Shown here piece after piece: positions 52,745 through 61,259 of a stretch of DNA of 64,000 bases. The position numbers and the translations under genes are program-made. This stretch comes from Streptomyces sp. NRRL S-87 (GTDB lineage Bacteria; Actinomycetota; Actinomycetes; Streptomycetales; Streptomycetaceae). The first letter of the stretch is position 1. Every line of letters begins with the position of its first letter. Below the pieces are notes generated by a model that was not told where the DNA came from, did not search any database, and worked only from the letters and a program-made list of their open reading frames with translations. The DNA is taken from NCBI RefSeq assembly GCF_000719335.1, contig NZ_JOGB01000006.1:80708-144707 (forward strand), written 5' to 3'.

Positions 52745-53869
52745 TCAGAGGCCGCCGGTGTTGAGCAGCCGGTTGGGAGTGTCGAGGCGGACGCCGCGGA
52801 GGATGCCGCGGGTGGCCGTGCGGTCGAGCCAGCGGTGGACCTCGCCGGCCGTGGCGTGCGGGTGGGCCGACAGGTACAGGGCGATCACGCCGGTCGCGTG
52901 CGGCGCGGCCCAGGACGTCGCGCCCTCGTCCACCGTGGCCGTGCCGCCGCCGGCAAGGGCTGAGGTCACCTTCTGGCCGGGGGCGTACAGGTCGACGCAG
53001 CGCCCGTAGCCCGATCCGTAGGAGCCGTTGTCGCTCCACGGGCGGTCCTTCGGGGTGGCGGCCGCGACGACGATCGTGCCGGGGACGCCGGCCGGGGAGT
53101 GCTTGCAGGCGTCGTCGTGGAAGTTGCCGGCCGAGACCACCGTCGGGATCCCGGCATCGACCATCTTCTTCACGGCCGCCTCCACGGCCGCCGACCGGCG
53201 GCCGAAGTTGAGGGACATGTTCACCACGGCGGGCTTCTTCGCGTGCGCGATGACCCACCTGACCGACTTCACCACGGCCGCCTCGGCCGCCGCCGGGGAA
53301 CCCCCGCCCTCGCTCTCGCACAGGATTCCCTGGACCCGTACGAGCTCCGCCTTGGGTGCGACCCCGTACTTCGCCCCGGCGATGATGCCCGCGACGAACG
53401 TGCCGTGGCCCAGGCCCCCCTCGTCGAAGCAGTCCCGGGAGTCCTTCGGGCCCACGAAGTCGGCGCCGAGGCGGGCGCGTCCGCCGAACTCCTCGTGGGC
53501 GATGTCCATCCCGGTGTCGATCACGTAGACGTGGACGCCCCTGCCCGTGGCGGTGGTGGTGAACTTCCCGTTCAGCGGCCGCGTCCGCTGGTCCAGGACG
53601 TCCAGGTTCCAGGGCACGCGCCGGGTGACGGGTGACGCCCCGGCGCGTACGGTCCCGGACATCACCCCCGCGGGATCGGCGGACCCCGCCGCCGGACCGG
53701 ACGACGCCCCGCCCCCGAAGGACGCGACCGCCTCCCCCCGCTCCTTGGCGGGATGCGTCCCGCCGCTTCCCCCGGCCGCCACGCCGGCCGCCCCGCCGCA
53801 GGCCGAAGCCCCGAGCACGGTCGCGACGGCCATCGCCATGAGACCGGCCCTCGTCGTCTTCCGCTTCAC
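52745..53869 (-). CDS. Exported S8 subtilisin-type peptidase
   Basis: A 374-residue protein. An N-terminal signal with the hydrophobic stretch LMAMAVATVLGASACGG ends in Cys, possibly a lipoprotein though the lipobox is weak. A Gly/Ser-rich pro-region follows, then the S8 domain: Asp118 (VIDTGMD), His in GLGHGTFVAG, and Ser in GATSWAAPHATG, where Ala and Trp replace the usual Thr-Ser-Met surroundings. The layout is close to the secreted Streptomyces subtilases. Start GTG 53869 follows GGGGGGC; GTG 53881 has none. Confidence 0.88.
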   Translation of the reverse strand: MKRKTTRAGLMAMAVATVLGASACGGAAGVAAGGSGGTHPAKERGEAVASFGGGASSGPAAGSADPAGVMSGTVRAGASPVTRRVPWNLDVLDQRTRPLNGKFTTTATGRGVHVYVIDTGMDIAHEEFGGRARLGADFVGPKDSRDCFDEGGLGHGTFVAGIIAGAKYGVAPKAELVRVQGILCESEGGGSPAAAEAAVVKSVRWVIAHAKKPAVVNMSLNFGRRSAAVEAAVKKMVDAGIPTVVSAGNFHDDACKHSPAGVPGTIVVAAATPKDRPWSDNGSYGSGYGRCVDLYAPGQKVTSALAGGGTATVDEGATSWAAPHATGVIALYLSAHPHATAGEVHRWLDRTATRGILRGVRLDTPNRLLNTGGL

Positions 53870-53988
53870 AACGCCCCCCACACATCACTGCTTCGTCCGC
53901 ACGTCACTGCCCAGGACGACCGCGGAGGGCATGCGGTTCCGGGGGAGCCGTTCGGCGCGGCGGCGGCGGCCGGGGCGCTGCGGCCCGG

Positions 53989-55092
53989 CTAGTTGAGGCC
54001 GATCTCCTCGCACGCGGCCTTCAGTTCGTCGGTGCAGATCTCGGCGACCGTGTAGACGCCGTCGTTGACCACGGTGGACCTGATGTTGCTCCTGGTCAGC
54101 GCGACGCCCGGGACGAGCACCGACGGCACGCGCTTGGAGGTCGGGCTGTCGACGACCTGGTTGATGATGCCGTCGATCCTCTCGCCCTTGGCGAGCGCGA
54201 CGGCCATCTCCGCCGCGGCCGCGGCTTCGGGCGCGTACGGCTTGTAGACGCTCATGTACTGGGTGCCCGCGACGATGCGCTGCACGCCGGCGAGTTCGGC
54301 GTCCTGGCCGGTGACCGGGGGCAGGGGGGAGACGCCGGCCCTCTTGAGGGCGGTGATGATGCCGCCGGCCATGCCGTCGTTGGCCGAGTAGACGCCGACG
54401 ATGGCGCTCTTGCCGAGCGACGAGATCGCGGCCGCCATGTTGGCGGTGGCGTTCTCCGGCTTCCAGTCGGCCGTGTCGTACTCCTTGCCGACGTTCACCG
54501 CGCCGTCGAGGACGGCGTGCGCGCTCTGCTTGAACTGCCGCGCGTTCGGGTCGGTGGGCGAGCCGTTCATCATGACGATCCGGCCGGACCTGGCCTTGTC
54601 GCCCAGCGCGTCCAGCAGCGCCTTGCCCTGGACCTTGCCGACGTCCTCGTTGTCGAAGGAGGCGTAGGCGTCGATCGGGCCCTCGGCGAGACGGTCGTAG
54701 GCGACGACGGGTATGCCGGCGCGCTTGGCCTTCCTGACCGAGTCGGCGATGGCCTTGGAGTCCACCGCGTCGATGATCAGGACGTCCACCTTGTCGGCGA
54801 TCATCGCGTCGACCTGCGTGCTCTGGACCGCCGCGTCCTGCTGTGCGTTGGCGTAGAGCACCTTGCCCTTGCCCAGGGTGAAGTTGCGGACCTTCTTCTC
54901 GATGAGCGGCTTGTCGAACTTCTCGTAGCGCGCGGTCTCGTTCTCGGGGAGGAGCAGACCGACCTTGACCGCGTCGCTCTTGACGGACCCCCCGGGTCTC
55001 GCGTCGTCCTCCTCCGCGCCGCACGCGGCGAGCGAGACGGTGATCGCGCAAGCAGCGACGGCGACGGTGGCCCGCCCCAGACGTGTGTTCAC
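53989..55092 (-). CDS. Sugar ABC transporter substrate-binding lipoprotein (xylose/ChvE-like)
   Basis: A 367-residue lipoprotein: signal peptide with lipobox LAAC (Cys24). The mature part is a type I periplasmic-binding fold of the monosaccharide class (VGLLLPENETARYEKFDKPLIE, DVLIIDAVDS, YASFDNEDVGKVQGKALLD, VTGQDAELAG), close to XylF/ChvE. It should bind xylose, glucose or a related aldose. The expected ATPase and permease genes do not follow; the next gene is a peptidase. GGAGG lies eight bases before GTG 55092, and a LacI-type operator lies about 100 bases upstream. Confidence 0.9.
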   Translation of the reverse strand: MNTRLGRATVAVAACAITVSLAACGAEEDDARPGGSVKSDAVKVGLLLPENETARYEKFDKPLIEKKVRNFTLGKGKVLYANAQQDAAVQSTQVDAMIADKVDVLIIDAVDSKAIADSVRKAKRAGIPVVAYDRLAEGPIDAYASFDNEDVGKVQGKALLDALGDKARSGRIVMMNGSPTDPNARQFKQSAHAVLDGAVNVGKEYDTADWKPENATANMAAAISSLGKSAIVGVYSANDGMAGGIITALKRAGVSPLPPVTGQDAELAGVQRIVAGTQYMSVYKPYAPEAAAAAEMAVALAKGERIDGIINQVVDSPTSKRVPSVLVPGVALTRSNIRSTVVNDGVYTVAEICTDELKAACEEIGLN

Positions 55093-55188
55093 TAGGTAAA
55101 CCTCCCTGACGAGGCCGTGTCCAACCGGCCGAGGTAGGCGAAGTCAACTCGGCGCCGGGAGGGTCGTCAAGGAGTGATTTCTTAACGA

Positions 55189-55206
55189 GATGGCAACGTT
55201 GCCATC
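55189..55206. promoter_or_regulatory. Perfect LacI/GalR-family operator palindrome
   Basis: The 18-bp sequence GATGGCAACGTTGCCATC is a perfect palindrome with the central AACGTT typical of LacI-family operators. It lies 97 bases before the start of the sugar-binding lipoprotein gene, and a TTGACG hexamer occurs between them on the same strand. Repression released by a sugar is the expected mode. The regulator gene is not in the window. Confidence 0.85.
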
Positions 55207-55353
55207 ATCCTCGGGCCTCGGACATTACGCCTCATCCTGGGTGGTTCCTCGCCTTTGGAGCGAGGGCATCCACTTCAACTTGTGAATCTGGCACGGGTGT
55301 TGTCCCCGCGGGAGAGCCGTGCCGGTCGGACCGGTTCCGCCCGGGAGCGTGGA

Positions 55354-55396
55354 ACGGCCCGGGCGGGGGCGTCGTACGCCGTCCCGCCCGGGCCGT
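55354..55396 (-). terminator. Hairpin after the M4 peptidase gene
   Basis: Perfect 14-bp inverted repeat, ACGGCCCGGGCGGG (55354-55367) with CCCGCCCGGGCCGT (55383-55396), loop of 15 bases, about 35 bases past the M4 stop. Confidence 0.65.
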
Positions 55397-55428
55397 CGGT
55401 CAAGGCCGGTGCCGAGTGGTGTGCCGGA

Positions 55429-57582
55429 TCAGCCGGTGGTGACCGACGTGTCGTCGATCAGGAAGCTGGTCGCCAGGGAGGAGTCCTCGGCGCCCGTGAA
55501 CTTGATGGTGACCGTCCTGCCCTTGAAGGCGGAGAGGTCGAGGGTGCGCTGGACGTAGCCGCTCGGCGTGGCGTTGGAGTACGTCGCCAGGGTGGTCGTC
55601 GTGGTGCCGGAGACGACCTGCGCCTTGAGCGTGTCGTACGCGGTGGTGCCGGTCTCCTTCGTGTCGATCGCGAGCCAGAAGGAGAGCTTCGGGGCGGCGG
55701 CCGTCGACGGGATGGTCACCGACTGGGACAGGGTGTCGGTGTGGGCGGAGCCGTACCCGTCCAGCCAGGCGTAGTAGGAGCCGCCGTGGGGGGTGGCGCC
55801 GGTGTCGTTGGTGATGACGCCGGAGGACGCGGACCAGGTGGTCGCGCCCGACTCGAAGCCCGGGTTGGCCAGCAGGTTGGAGCCGGTCGGCGGCTGGGTG
55901 CTGCCGCCGCAGGTGGTGGCGGTCGGGGCGACGGCGACGCCGCTCCAGGCCTTCTCGACGGTGGTGCACTGGGTGCTGCTGGCGCCGTACAGGTCGGTCG
56001 CGGCCTTGATGGTCGCGGTACGGGCGTCCGCGTACGTGGAGGCGGCCGTCAGGTACGTGGTGAGCGCGCGGTACCAGATCTTGCCGGCGGTGGCGTTGCC
56101 GAGGCCGGTGACCGTGCCGCCGTCGCAGGTCGGGCTGTTGCCGTAGCTGGAGGCGCCGGAACCGACCGCCATCAGGTAGAACCAGTGGTTGCCGACACCG
56201 GACGAGAAGTGCGGGTCGAGGTTCTTGGTGTTGGTGGTCCAGCAGCTCTGGGAGGAGCCGTCCTTCTTCGGGTCGTCCATGTACCGCAGCGGCGAGCTGC
56301 TGATCTTCTCGCCGATCAGGTAGTCGGGCGTGTCCGCGGGGCTGTTGGCGTTGAACTCGACCAGGGTGCCGAAGATGTCCGAGGTGGACTCGTTCATGCC
56401 GCCCGCATCGCCGAAGTAGTTCAGGCCCGCGGTGGCCGAGGTGACGCCGTGGCTCATCTCGTGGCCGGCCACGTCCAGCTCGGTGAACGGCTTCTGGCCC
56501 ACGGCGCCGTCGCCGTAGATCATGCTGAAGCTGTCGTCGTCCCAGCCCGCGTTGTCGTAGTTGACGCCGTAGTGGACGAAGGAGCGGGCGCCGACGCCGT
56601 CGTTCTTGATGCCGCTGCGGCCGTGGACGTTCTTGTAGTAGTCCCAGGTGGCCTGGATGCCGTAGTGGGCGTCCACGGCGACGGTGGCGCGGTCGCTCAG
56701 GGCGCCGTTGCCCCACACGTTGTCCGCGTCGGTGAAGCCGACCCCCCAGCCGGCCGGCGGCGAGTCGTTGGTGGCGGTCTTGTTCTGGGCGTCCCGCGTC
56801 TCCCCGTTACCGCGGGTCGGGTCCTTGAGCTCGTACCCGCCGGTGATGCTGTTCGTCCCCAGGGTCACGTCGCCGACCTGGTAGCCGTGGCCCGTGCCCG
56901 AGGCGCTCACACCGGCGAGGGAGGCGGTCCGCGGCGCCGTGGTCTTCGGCGCGGTGCGGGCGGCGCGGCCCGGGACGACGGTGGTGTGGAAGGTGTTCCA
57001 GGACTTCCCGGCCTTGCCCGTCGTGGCGTTGACCAGCGTGTAGAAGTGGCTGGGCGAGCCGTCGGGGGCGGTGCCGTCGACGACGACCTGCCAGGCGAGC
57101 ACCGGCGTGGCGGAGGTCGCGTCGACGACGAGCTGGGCCCGGGTCCGCTTCTTGGCGCCCTTGAACTTCGCGGCGGCCGCGGCGATCGCGCGCTGCTTGC
57201 CGACCTTCGGGGTCACCGGGAGCGACAGCGGGGCCTTGAGGGTCATCGAGGTCGAGCGCAGCTCGCCGTTGGGGGCCGAGTGCACGATGACGTCGCCGCC
57301 CAGGACCGGCAGGCCCTGGTAGTGGCGGTCCAGGTGGACGTGGCGGGTGCCGTCCCTGTCGACCGTCACGTCGTGTGACAGGAAGGTGTCGTGGCTGCCG
57401 GCGCGGACCGCGGCGGGGCTCGCGGTCACCTCGGCGATGGCGTCCCGCAGGGCCTGGGCCTTGCTCGCCTTCGGCGAGACGGCGCGAGGGCCCTTGGCGG
57501 CGGAGGCGGGGGTACCCGCACCGGTTATGAGGAGGCCGCTGACCGCGACGGACAGCGTTCCGACGAGCAGTGATCGTTTCAT
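55429..57582 (-). CDS. Secreted M4 (thermolysin-type) neutral zinc metallopeptidase
   Basis: A 717-residue exported enzyme. Sec signal to about residue 28 (LLVGTLSVAVSGLLITGAGTPASA), FTP/PepSY-type propeptide to about 210, then the M4 catalytic domain with HEMSH (His374, Glu375, His378) and the downstream Glu in GGMNESTSDIFG that completes the zinc site. A C-terminal P-domain/jelly-roll (about 585-717, NPGFESGATTWSASSG) likely binds substrate or wall. This is the common Streptomyces extracellular neutral protease layout. No strong ribosome-binding site before ATG 57582. Confidence 0.93.
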   Translation of the reverse strand: MKRSLLVGTLSVAVSGLLITGAGTPASAAKGPRAVSPKASKAQALRDAIAEVTASPAAVRAGSHDTFLSHDVTVDRDGTRHVHLDRHYQGLPVLGGDVIVHSAPNGELRSTSMTLKAPLSLPVTPKVGKQRAIAAAAAKFKGAKKRTRAQLVVDATSATPVLAWQVVVDGTAPDGSPSHFYTLVNATTGKAGKSWNTFHTTVVPGRAARTAPKTTAPRTASLAGVSASGTGHGYQVGDVTLGTNSITGGYELKDPTRGNGETRDAQNKTATNDSPPAGWGVGFTDADNVWGNGALSDRATVAVDAHYGIQATWDYYKNVHGRSGIKNDGVGARSFVHYGVNYDNAGWDDDSFSMIYGDGAVGQKPFTELDVAGHEMSHGVTSATAGLNYFGDAGGMNESTSDIFGTLVEFNANSPADTPDYLIGEKISSSPLRYMDDPKKDGSSQSCWTTNTKNLDPHFSSGVGNHWFYLMAVGSGASSYGNSPTCDGGTVTGLGNATAGKIWYRALTTYLTAASTYADARTATIKAATDLYGASSTQCTTVEKAWSGVAVAPTATTCGGSTQPPTGSNLLANPGFESGATTWSASSGVITNDTGATPHGGSYYAWLDGYGSAHTDTLSQSVTIPSTAAAPKLSFWLAIDTKETGTTAYDTLKAQVVSGTTTTTLATYSNATPSGYVQRTLDLSAFKGRTVTIKFTGAEDSSLATSFLIDDTSVTTG

Positions 57583-57866
57583 GGGCCGAGAGAATGGCGG
57601 GATCCGCGGCCCCAGGGCAATGAACTGCAAATTCTGTTTAATAAGCACCCTTGTGAAGTGGCCATGCCATGTTACCGGCGTGTGTCCCCGTTGTTTCCTG
57701 CCCAGGTGGGCGGGCGTGCCCGGTGCCGACCGAACGTCCGGTGCCCTTCCGGGCACAACGCGGGCCCAGGCCAAGACTGTTCACATCGTGATGCGCGTCA
57801 CCTGGCGTTTGGCTGGAAGTCGCTAGCATGTGCCACCCCCCACACGGCACGCAGGACGGATCACCT
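57583..57866. other. Divergent promoter region between the M4 peptidase and HTH regulator genes
   Basis: About 280 bases, locally AT-rich around 57630-57650 (GTTTAATAAGCACC), which probably contains the M4 promoter. The regulator promoter must lie on the right side. No palindrome stands out. Confidence 0.4.
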
Positions 57867-58796
57867 GTGCCCTCTCAAACCCCCCTGCCCGACCTGGCCG
57901 TCGCCCTGCGCAACGGCCCGTTCGAGGTCGCGCTCGACTGCGCCGTGCGCGCCAGCGGCCTCAGTCTGGAACGCATCCAGCACCGGCTGGCGATCCGCGG
58001 GGTCACCGTCAGCGTGACCACCCTCAGCTACTGGCGGCGCGGCCGCAGCCGCCCCGAGCGCCCCCAGTCCCGGCAGGCCGTCCGGCTGTTGGAGGAGCTG
58101 CTGGGGCTCCCCACCGACTCCCTGGTCTCGTTGCTGGGTCCGCAGCGTCCGCGGGGACGGTGGGTCAAGAACCCGCCGCGGGTCCTGGAGACCGAGCACC
58201 TGTGGCAGGAGTACGAGAGCCTGCCCGGCCTGCTCGACGCGATGGGCTCCACCGACGACGGGCTGACCCGGCTCGCCGTGCACGACCGTTACGAGATCGA
58301 CGAGAACGGCGCCGAGCGGCGGCTCGCCGTCACCATGGTCCTGCGCGCCGAGCGCGAGTGGGTGGACCGGCTGGTGCTCATCAGCCGCGGGGACGACCCG
58401 CAGCGCGAGCTGCCCGAGATCACCGACGTCCGCAACGCCCGCAAGGGGCGGCGGCGCTCCGACCCTTCCGTACCCCTGTACGTCGCGGAGCTGCTGCTGG
58501 ACCGGGTTCTCACCAAAGGCGAGACCGACGTGATCGAGTACACCTACGCCTTCGCGACCAGCGGCGCCCGCACCAGCGAGGTCGGCACCGGGTTCCGCGC
58601 CCCCGCCCGCCTCTACACCCTCGAGGTCCAGTTCCATCCCGACGCCGTCCCCGTCCGGTGCCAGCGGTACGCCGGCACGACCGCCGGCGCCATGGATCCC
58701 GCGGGACAGGTCTGGATCAGCGCCTCCGGCCGCGCCGCCTTCACCGTCGAGGACCCCGGCCCCGGCTTCCAGGCGATGCGCTGGGAATGGGAGTAG
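57867..58796 (+). CDS. Helix-turn-helix (XRE-like) regulatory protein
   Basis: A 309-residue protein. The first 70 residues form an XRE-like helix-turn-helix (ALDCAVRASGLSLERIQHRL, VTVSVTTLSYWRRGRSRPERPQS). The remaining 230 residues are a beta-rich domain of unknown ligand. Proteins with this layout are frequent in Streptomyces and usually sit alone. Start: GTG 57867 begins the conserved part; ATG 57828 with GGAAG upstream would add 13 residues. It faces the M4 peptidase gene and could control it, but this is only position. Confidence 0.75.
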   Translation: MPSQTPLPDLAVALRNGPFEVALDCAVRASGLSLERIQHRLAIRGVTVSVTTLSYWRRGRSRPERPQSRQAVRLLEELLGLPTDSLVSLLGPQRPRGRWVKNPPRVLETEHLWQEYESLPGLLDAMGSTDDGLTRLAVHDRYEIDENGAERRLAVTMVLRAEREWVDRLVLISRGDDPQRELPEITDVRNARKGRRRSDPSVPLYVAELLLDRVLTKGETDVIEYTYAFATSGARTSEVGTGFRAPARLYTLEVQFHPDAVPVRCQRYAGTTAGAMDPAGQVWISASGRAAFTVEDPGPGFQAMRWEWE

Positions 58797-58862
58797 CGGC
58801 ACCGCCGAGGAATACGGACCCGGGCCGTGCCTGCAGGATGCGGCCCCGGGGAACCGCGAGGT

Positions 58863-59264
58863 TCAGGTGCCCGGCACGTGGACGTGGACGGTCTTGCCGC
58901 CCTCCCGCGTGGGCCGGACGTCGACATCGGAGGCCAGGCGGTTCACCAGCCGCCATCCGTACCCGTCACCGCTGCCAGCCGGATCCTGTGGGCGCAGTCG
59001 GGGCGGTTCGGGGCTGGTGTCGGTGACGTCGATGTCGATCCCGTCCCCGGCCCAGGCCATCTCCAGGTTGCACGGCCCCGGGGTGTGCCGTACGGCGTTC
59101 GTCACCAGCTCGGAGACCACCAGCAGCACGGCGTCCTGCGCATCCGCCGGGAGCCCGTGGCCGGTGGCCAGCGCCTCGTCGACGAAGCCGCGGACCTCGG
59201 CGCGCGCCCGGGCCGCGGCCCCCGCGCTGCCGCAGTCGCAACCTCGCCGTACGGGACGGGCCAT
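58863..59264 (-). CDS. Anti-sigma-factor-type ATP-binding protein (HATPase_c_2)
   Basis: A 133-residue protein with the RsbW/SpoIIAB-like GHKL ATPase fold: N box VVSELVTNAVRHT and G1/G2 elements (GIDIDVTDTSPEPP, GDGYGWRLVNRLA). It binds ATP and in this family either holds a sigma factor or phosphorylates an antagonist. Streptomyces has many. GGAGG lies a few bases before ATG 59264. A STAS antagonist is encoded 4 kb downstream and could be its partner. Confidence 0.85.
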   Translation of the reverse strand: MARPVRRGCDCGSAGAAARARAEVRGFVDEALATGHGLPADAQDAVLLVVSELVTNAVRHTPGPCNLEMAWAGDGIDIDVTDTSPEPPRLRPQDPAGSGDGYGWRLVNRLASDVDVRPTREGGKTVHVHVPGT

Positions 59265-59447
59265 CAGCCCCTCCTCGCGCCTGGCACCACCTGCTCGGAC
59301 CTGCGCTGCTACCCCCGGTAGCCGCCCCCATGCCCCGCTGGGGGCCGCCCTCCGGGTTTCGCCGGGGGGCGCCGGGGCAGGGGCGGAATCGAAGAGCCCC
59401 TCCGCGGGCGACTGCGCTGCCGTCCGCGAGCGAAAGGTGCGGTGATC

Positions 59448-60017
59448 ATGGCGGAGCGTCTCCTCGCGGCCCCCGATGCGGAGCGGCTGCTGGCCATCTA
59501 CCTCAACGACCATCTGGCGGGGTCGAACGCCGGGCTCTCGCTGATCCGGCGGATCGTCCGGCACCATCGGCACACCCCGCTCCGGGCTCCCCTGACGCGA
59601 ATCGCGCAGGAGGTCGCCGAAGACCGCGACAGCCTGCGCGAGATCATGCAGGCCCTCGACACGCCGGCCCTGCACGCCCGAGCGGCCGTCGGCGCACTGG
59701 CGGAGCGGGCGGCCCGCCTGAAGCTCAACGGCCGCCTGATCTCCCGCTCCCCCCTGAGCGACGTCCTGGAACTCGAGGCCATGCGCCTGGGCGTGGAAGG
59801 CAAGGCGGCCGGCTGGCGCGCCCTGCGGAGCGTGGCCGAGTCCGACCCGCGACTGGACGGCACGACGCTGGAGCGGCTGTCGGACCGGGCCGAACGTCAG
59901 GCGCGTGCACTGGAGGAGATGCGCCTGGACGCGGCCGCCCGCGCGTTCCCGGCGGAGGGCGCGGCGTCGGGCCGCCGCCGTCGACGGCGGCACCTGGGTG
60001 CGCCGGCTGTGGGGTGA
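59448..60017 (+). CDS. Helical hypothetical protein
   Basis: A 189-residue, almost wholly helical protein (AERLLAIYLNDHLAGSNAGLSLIRRIVRHH, TRIAQEVAEDRDSLREIMQAL) ending in a basic tail RRRRRRHLG. The size and helix pattern suggest a four-helix bundle related to ferritin-like or haemerythrin-like folds, but no complete metal site is seen. AAAGG lies ten bases before ATG 59448; GTG 59442 is an alternative. Function unknown. Confidence 0.7.
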   Translation: MAERLLAAPDAERLLAIYLNDHLAGSNAGLSLIRRIVRHHRHTPLRAPLTRIAQEVAEDRDSLREIMQALDTPALHARAAVGALAERAARLKLNGRLISRSPLSDVLELEAMRLGVEGKAAGWRALRSVAESDPRLDGTTLERLSDRAERQARALEEMRLDAAARAFPAEGAASGRRRRRRHLGAPAVG

Positions 60018-60099
60018 CCCAGGATCACTCGGCCGGCCCTCGCCGCCCGTCGGCACGTCCGCCCGGGGGCGGCCCCCGTCCCGAAGGAGAGTGAGCACG

Positions 60100-60288
60100 A
60101 TGACGGACAGGACGGCACGAGCCACTCGGAACCACAACGAGCCGGCCAGCCCCGCTCCGCGACCCCGGAGTCCCGACCCGGTCCCCCGCGACCCCCGGTC
60201 GCCGGAGCCGCGTCGGGAACCGCCGCCCGACCGGCAGCCCGAACCCGACCACGAGCCTGCGCACCGGCCACCGGAACCACCCGACTGA
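60100..60288 (+). CDS. Small proline-rich hydrophilic protein
   Basis: A 62-residue protein, over a third Pro, rich in Arg, Asp and Glu, surely disordered (RSPDPVPRDPRSPEP). A strong AAGGAGA nine bases before the ATG supports real translation. Such short disordered proteins are frequent in stress regions of Streptomyces. Function unknown. Confidence 0.55.
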   Translation: MTDRTARATRNHNEPASPAPRPRSPDPVPRDPRSPEPRREPPPDRQPEPDHEPAHRPPEPPD

Positions 60289-60432
60289 CGCGGCCGGCCA
60301 GGACTCGGACGGGCGTGCCGCCCCCGAGCCGCCGACGGGGGCAGGCACCGCCGCCGCACAGGGTGCAGGCCGTCACCCTCCGTGCCATTTTGGTCGGGCA
60401 AGCCATCCACGCATCACAGAGGAGTCGCCGTC

Positions 60433-60636
60433 ATGGGCGGTATGCAGGACAAGAGGCAGCAGCCGGGCAAGGGGCGCGAGGAGCAGGAACGCCCCCACGA
60501 GCCGGGGCCGGGCCCATCCCGCTCCCGCCAGGAGGGCAAGACTCCGGACGAGCTGCGCCGCCGTGGCGAGGAGACGGACCGGACGCGCGCCGAGCGCGAA
60601 GAGGACATGGACCGGACGGGCGACGAGGAGATGTGA
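60433..60636 (+). CDS. Small charged hydrophilic protein
   Basis: A 67-residue protein of mostly Glu, Arg, Asp, Lys and Gly (KTPDELRRRGEETDRTRAE), without hydrophobic core, so disordered or a single helix. GAGGA eight bases before the ATG supports translation. Its make-up is hydrophilin-like, in line with desiccation or osmotic stress, but this is inference. Confidence 0.6.
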   Translation: MGGMQDKRQQPGKGREEQERPHEPGPGPSRSRQEGKTPDELRRRGEETDRTRAEREEDMDRTGDEEM

Positions 60637-60863
60637 CGACGGCACCGTCCGGTCCGCTGGTCCAGGACCCGGCCAGGCCCGAGGAGGCCCCGGCCGGGTT
60701 CTTTCCGGTGCCTCGGCAGCGCGCCCCTGTTCCGCCGTGCCGGTGCGGTGCGTTGCACCGGTCTCGTGGAGGCGTGACCGCTCCGGTCGGCATCGTCGCG
60801 ACCGGACCGGGCAGGCGCCCCGTAGGACGTCTGCCCGGTCGGACCCCTGTCTCGGGAGGGATC

Positions 60864-61130
60864 GTGAACAAGGCGAAGCTCGTGTACCGGCCCGTCGGGC
60901 TGGGAATCGGCGCGGTGAGCGGGATGGTGGCCTCGGCGCTGTTCAAGCAGCTGTGGCCCGTCTTCGGACGAGGGGATGACGCCCCTGACGCGCTGGACGA
61001 GTCCCGCTCGTGGCCGGAGGTGCTGCTGGCCGCCGGACTGCAGGGCGTGGTGTTCGCCGTGGTGCGGGCGGGCGTGGACCGGGCGGGTGCCGTCGGCGTG
61101 CGCAAGCTGACGGGCACCTGGCCCGGGTGA
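60864..61130 (+). CDS. DUF4235 membrane protein
   Basis: An 88-residue protein with two membrane helices (GLGIGAVSGMVASALFKQLW and EVLLAAGLQGVVFAVVRAGVDRA) and the final RKLTGTWPG that marks DUF4235. The family is common in actinobacteria, often near stress genes; function unknown. GGGAGGG just before GTG 60864. Confidence 0.85.
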   Translation: MNKAKLVYRPVGLGIGAVSGMVASALFKQLWPVFGRGDDAPDALDESRSWPEVLLAAGLQGVVFAVVRAGVDRAGAVGVRKLTGTWPG

Positions 61131-61259
61131 GGCGGACGCCGGGCGCTGCGCGCCGACCCTGGGAACCGGCGGCCGTCGGCCGCAGGCGAATCCCCGCGCG
61201 GGTGGCCCCGGCATGGCCCGGCCCCGGCGGGCACGGGCGAGGGGTGACCCGCAGACGGC

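Noticed and set aside
53989..55092. Riboswitch in the sugar-binding lipoprotein leader
   Set aside because: Apart from the LacI-type palindrome there is no conserved leader fold that I can recognise.
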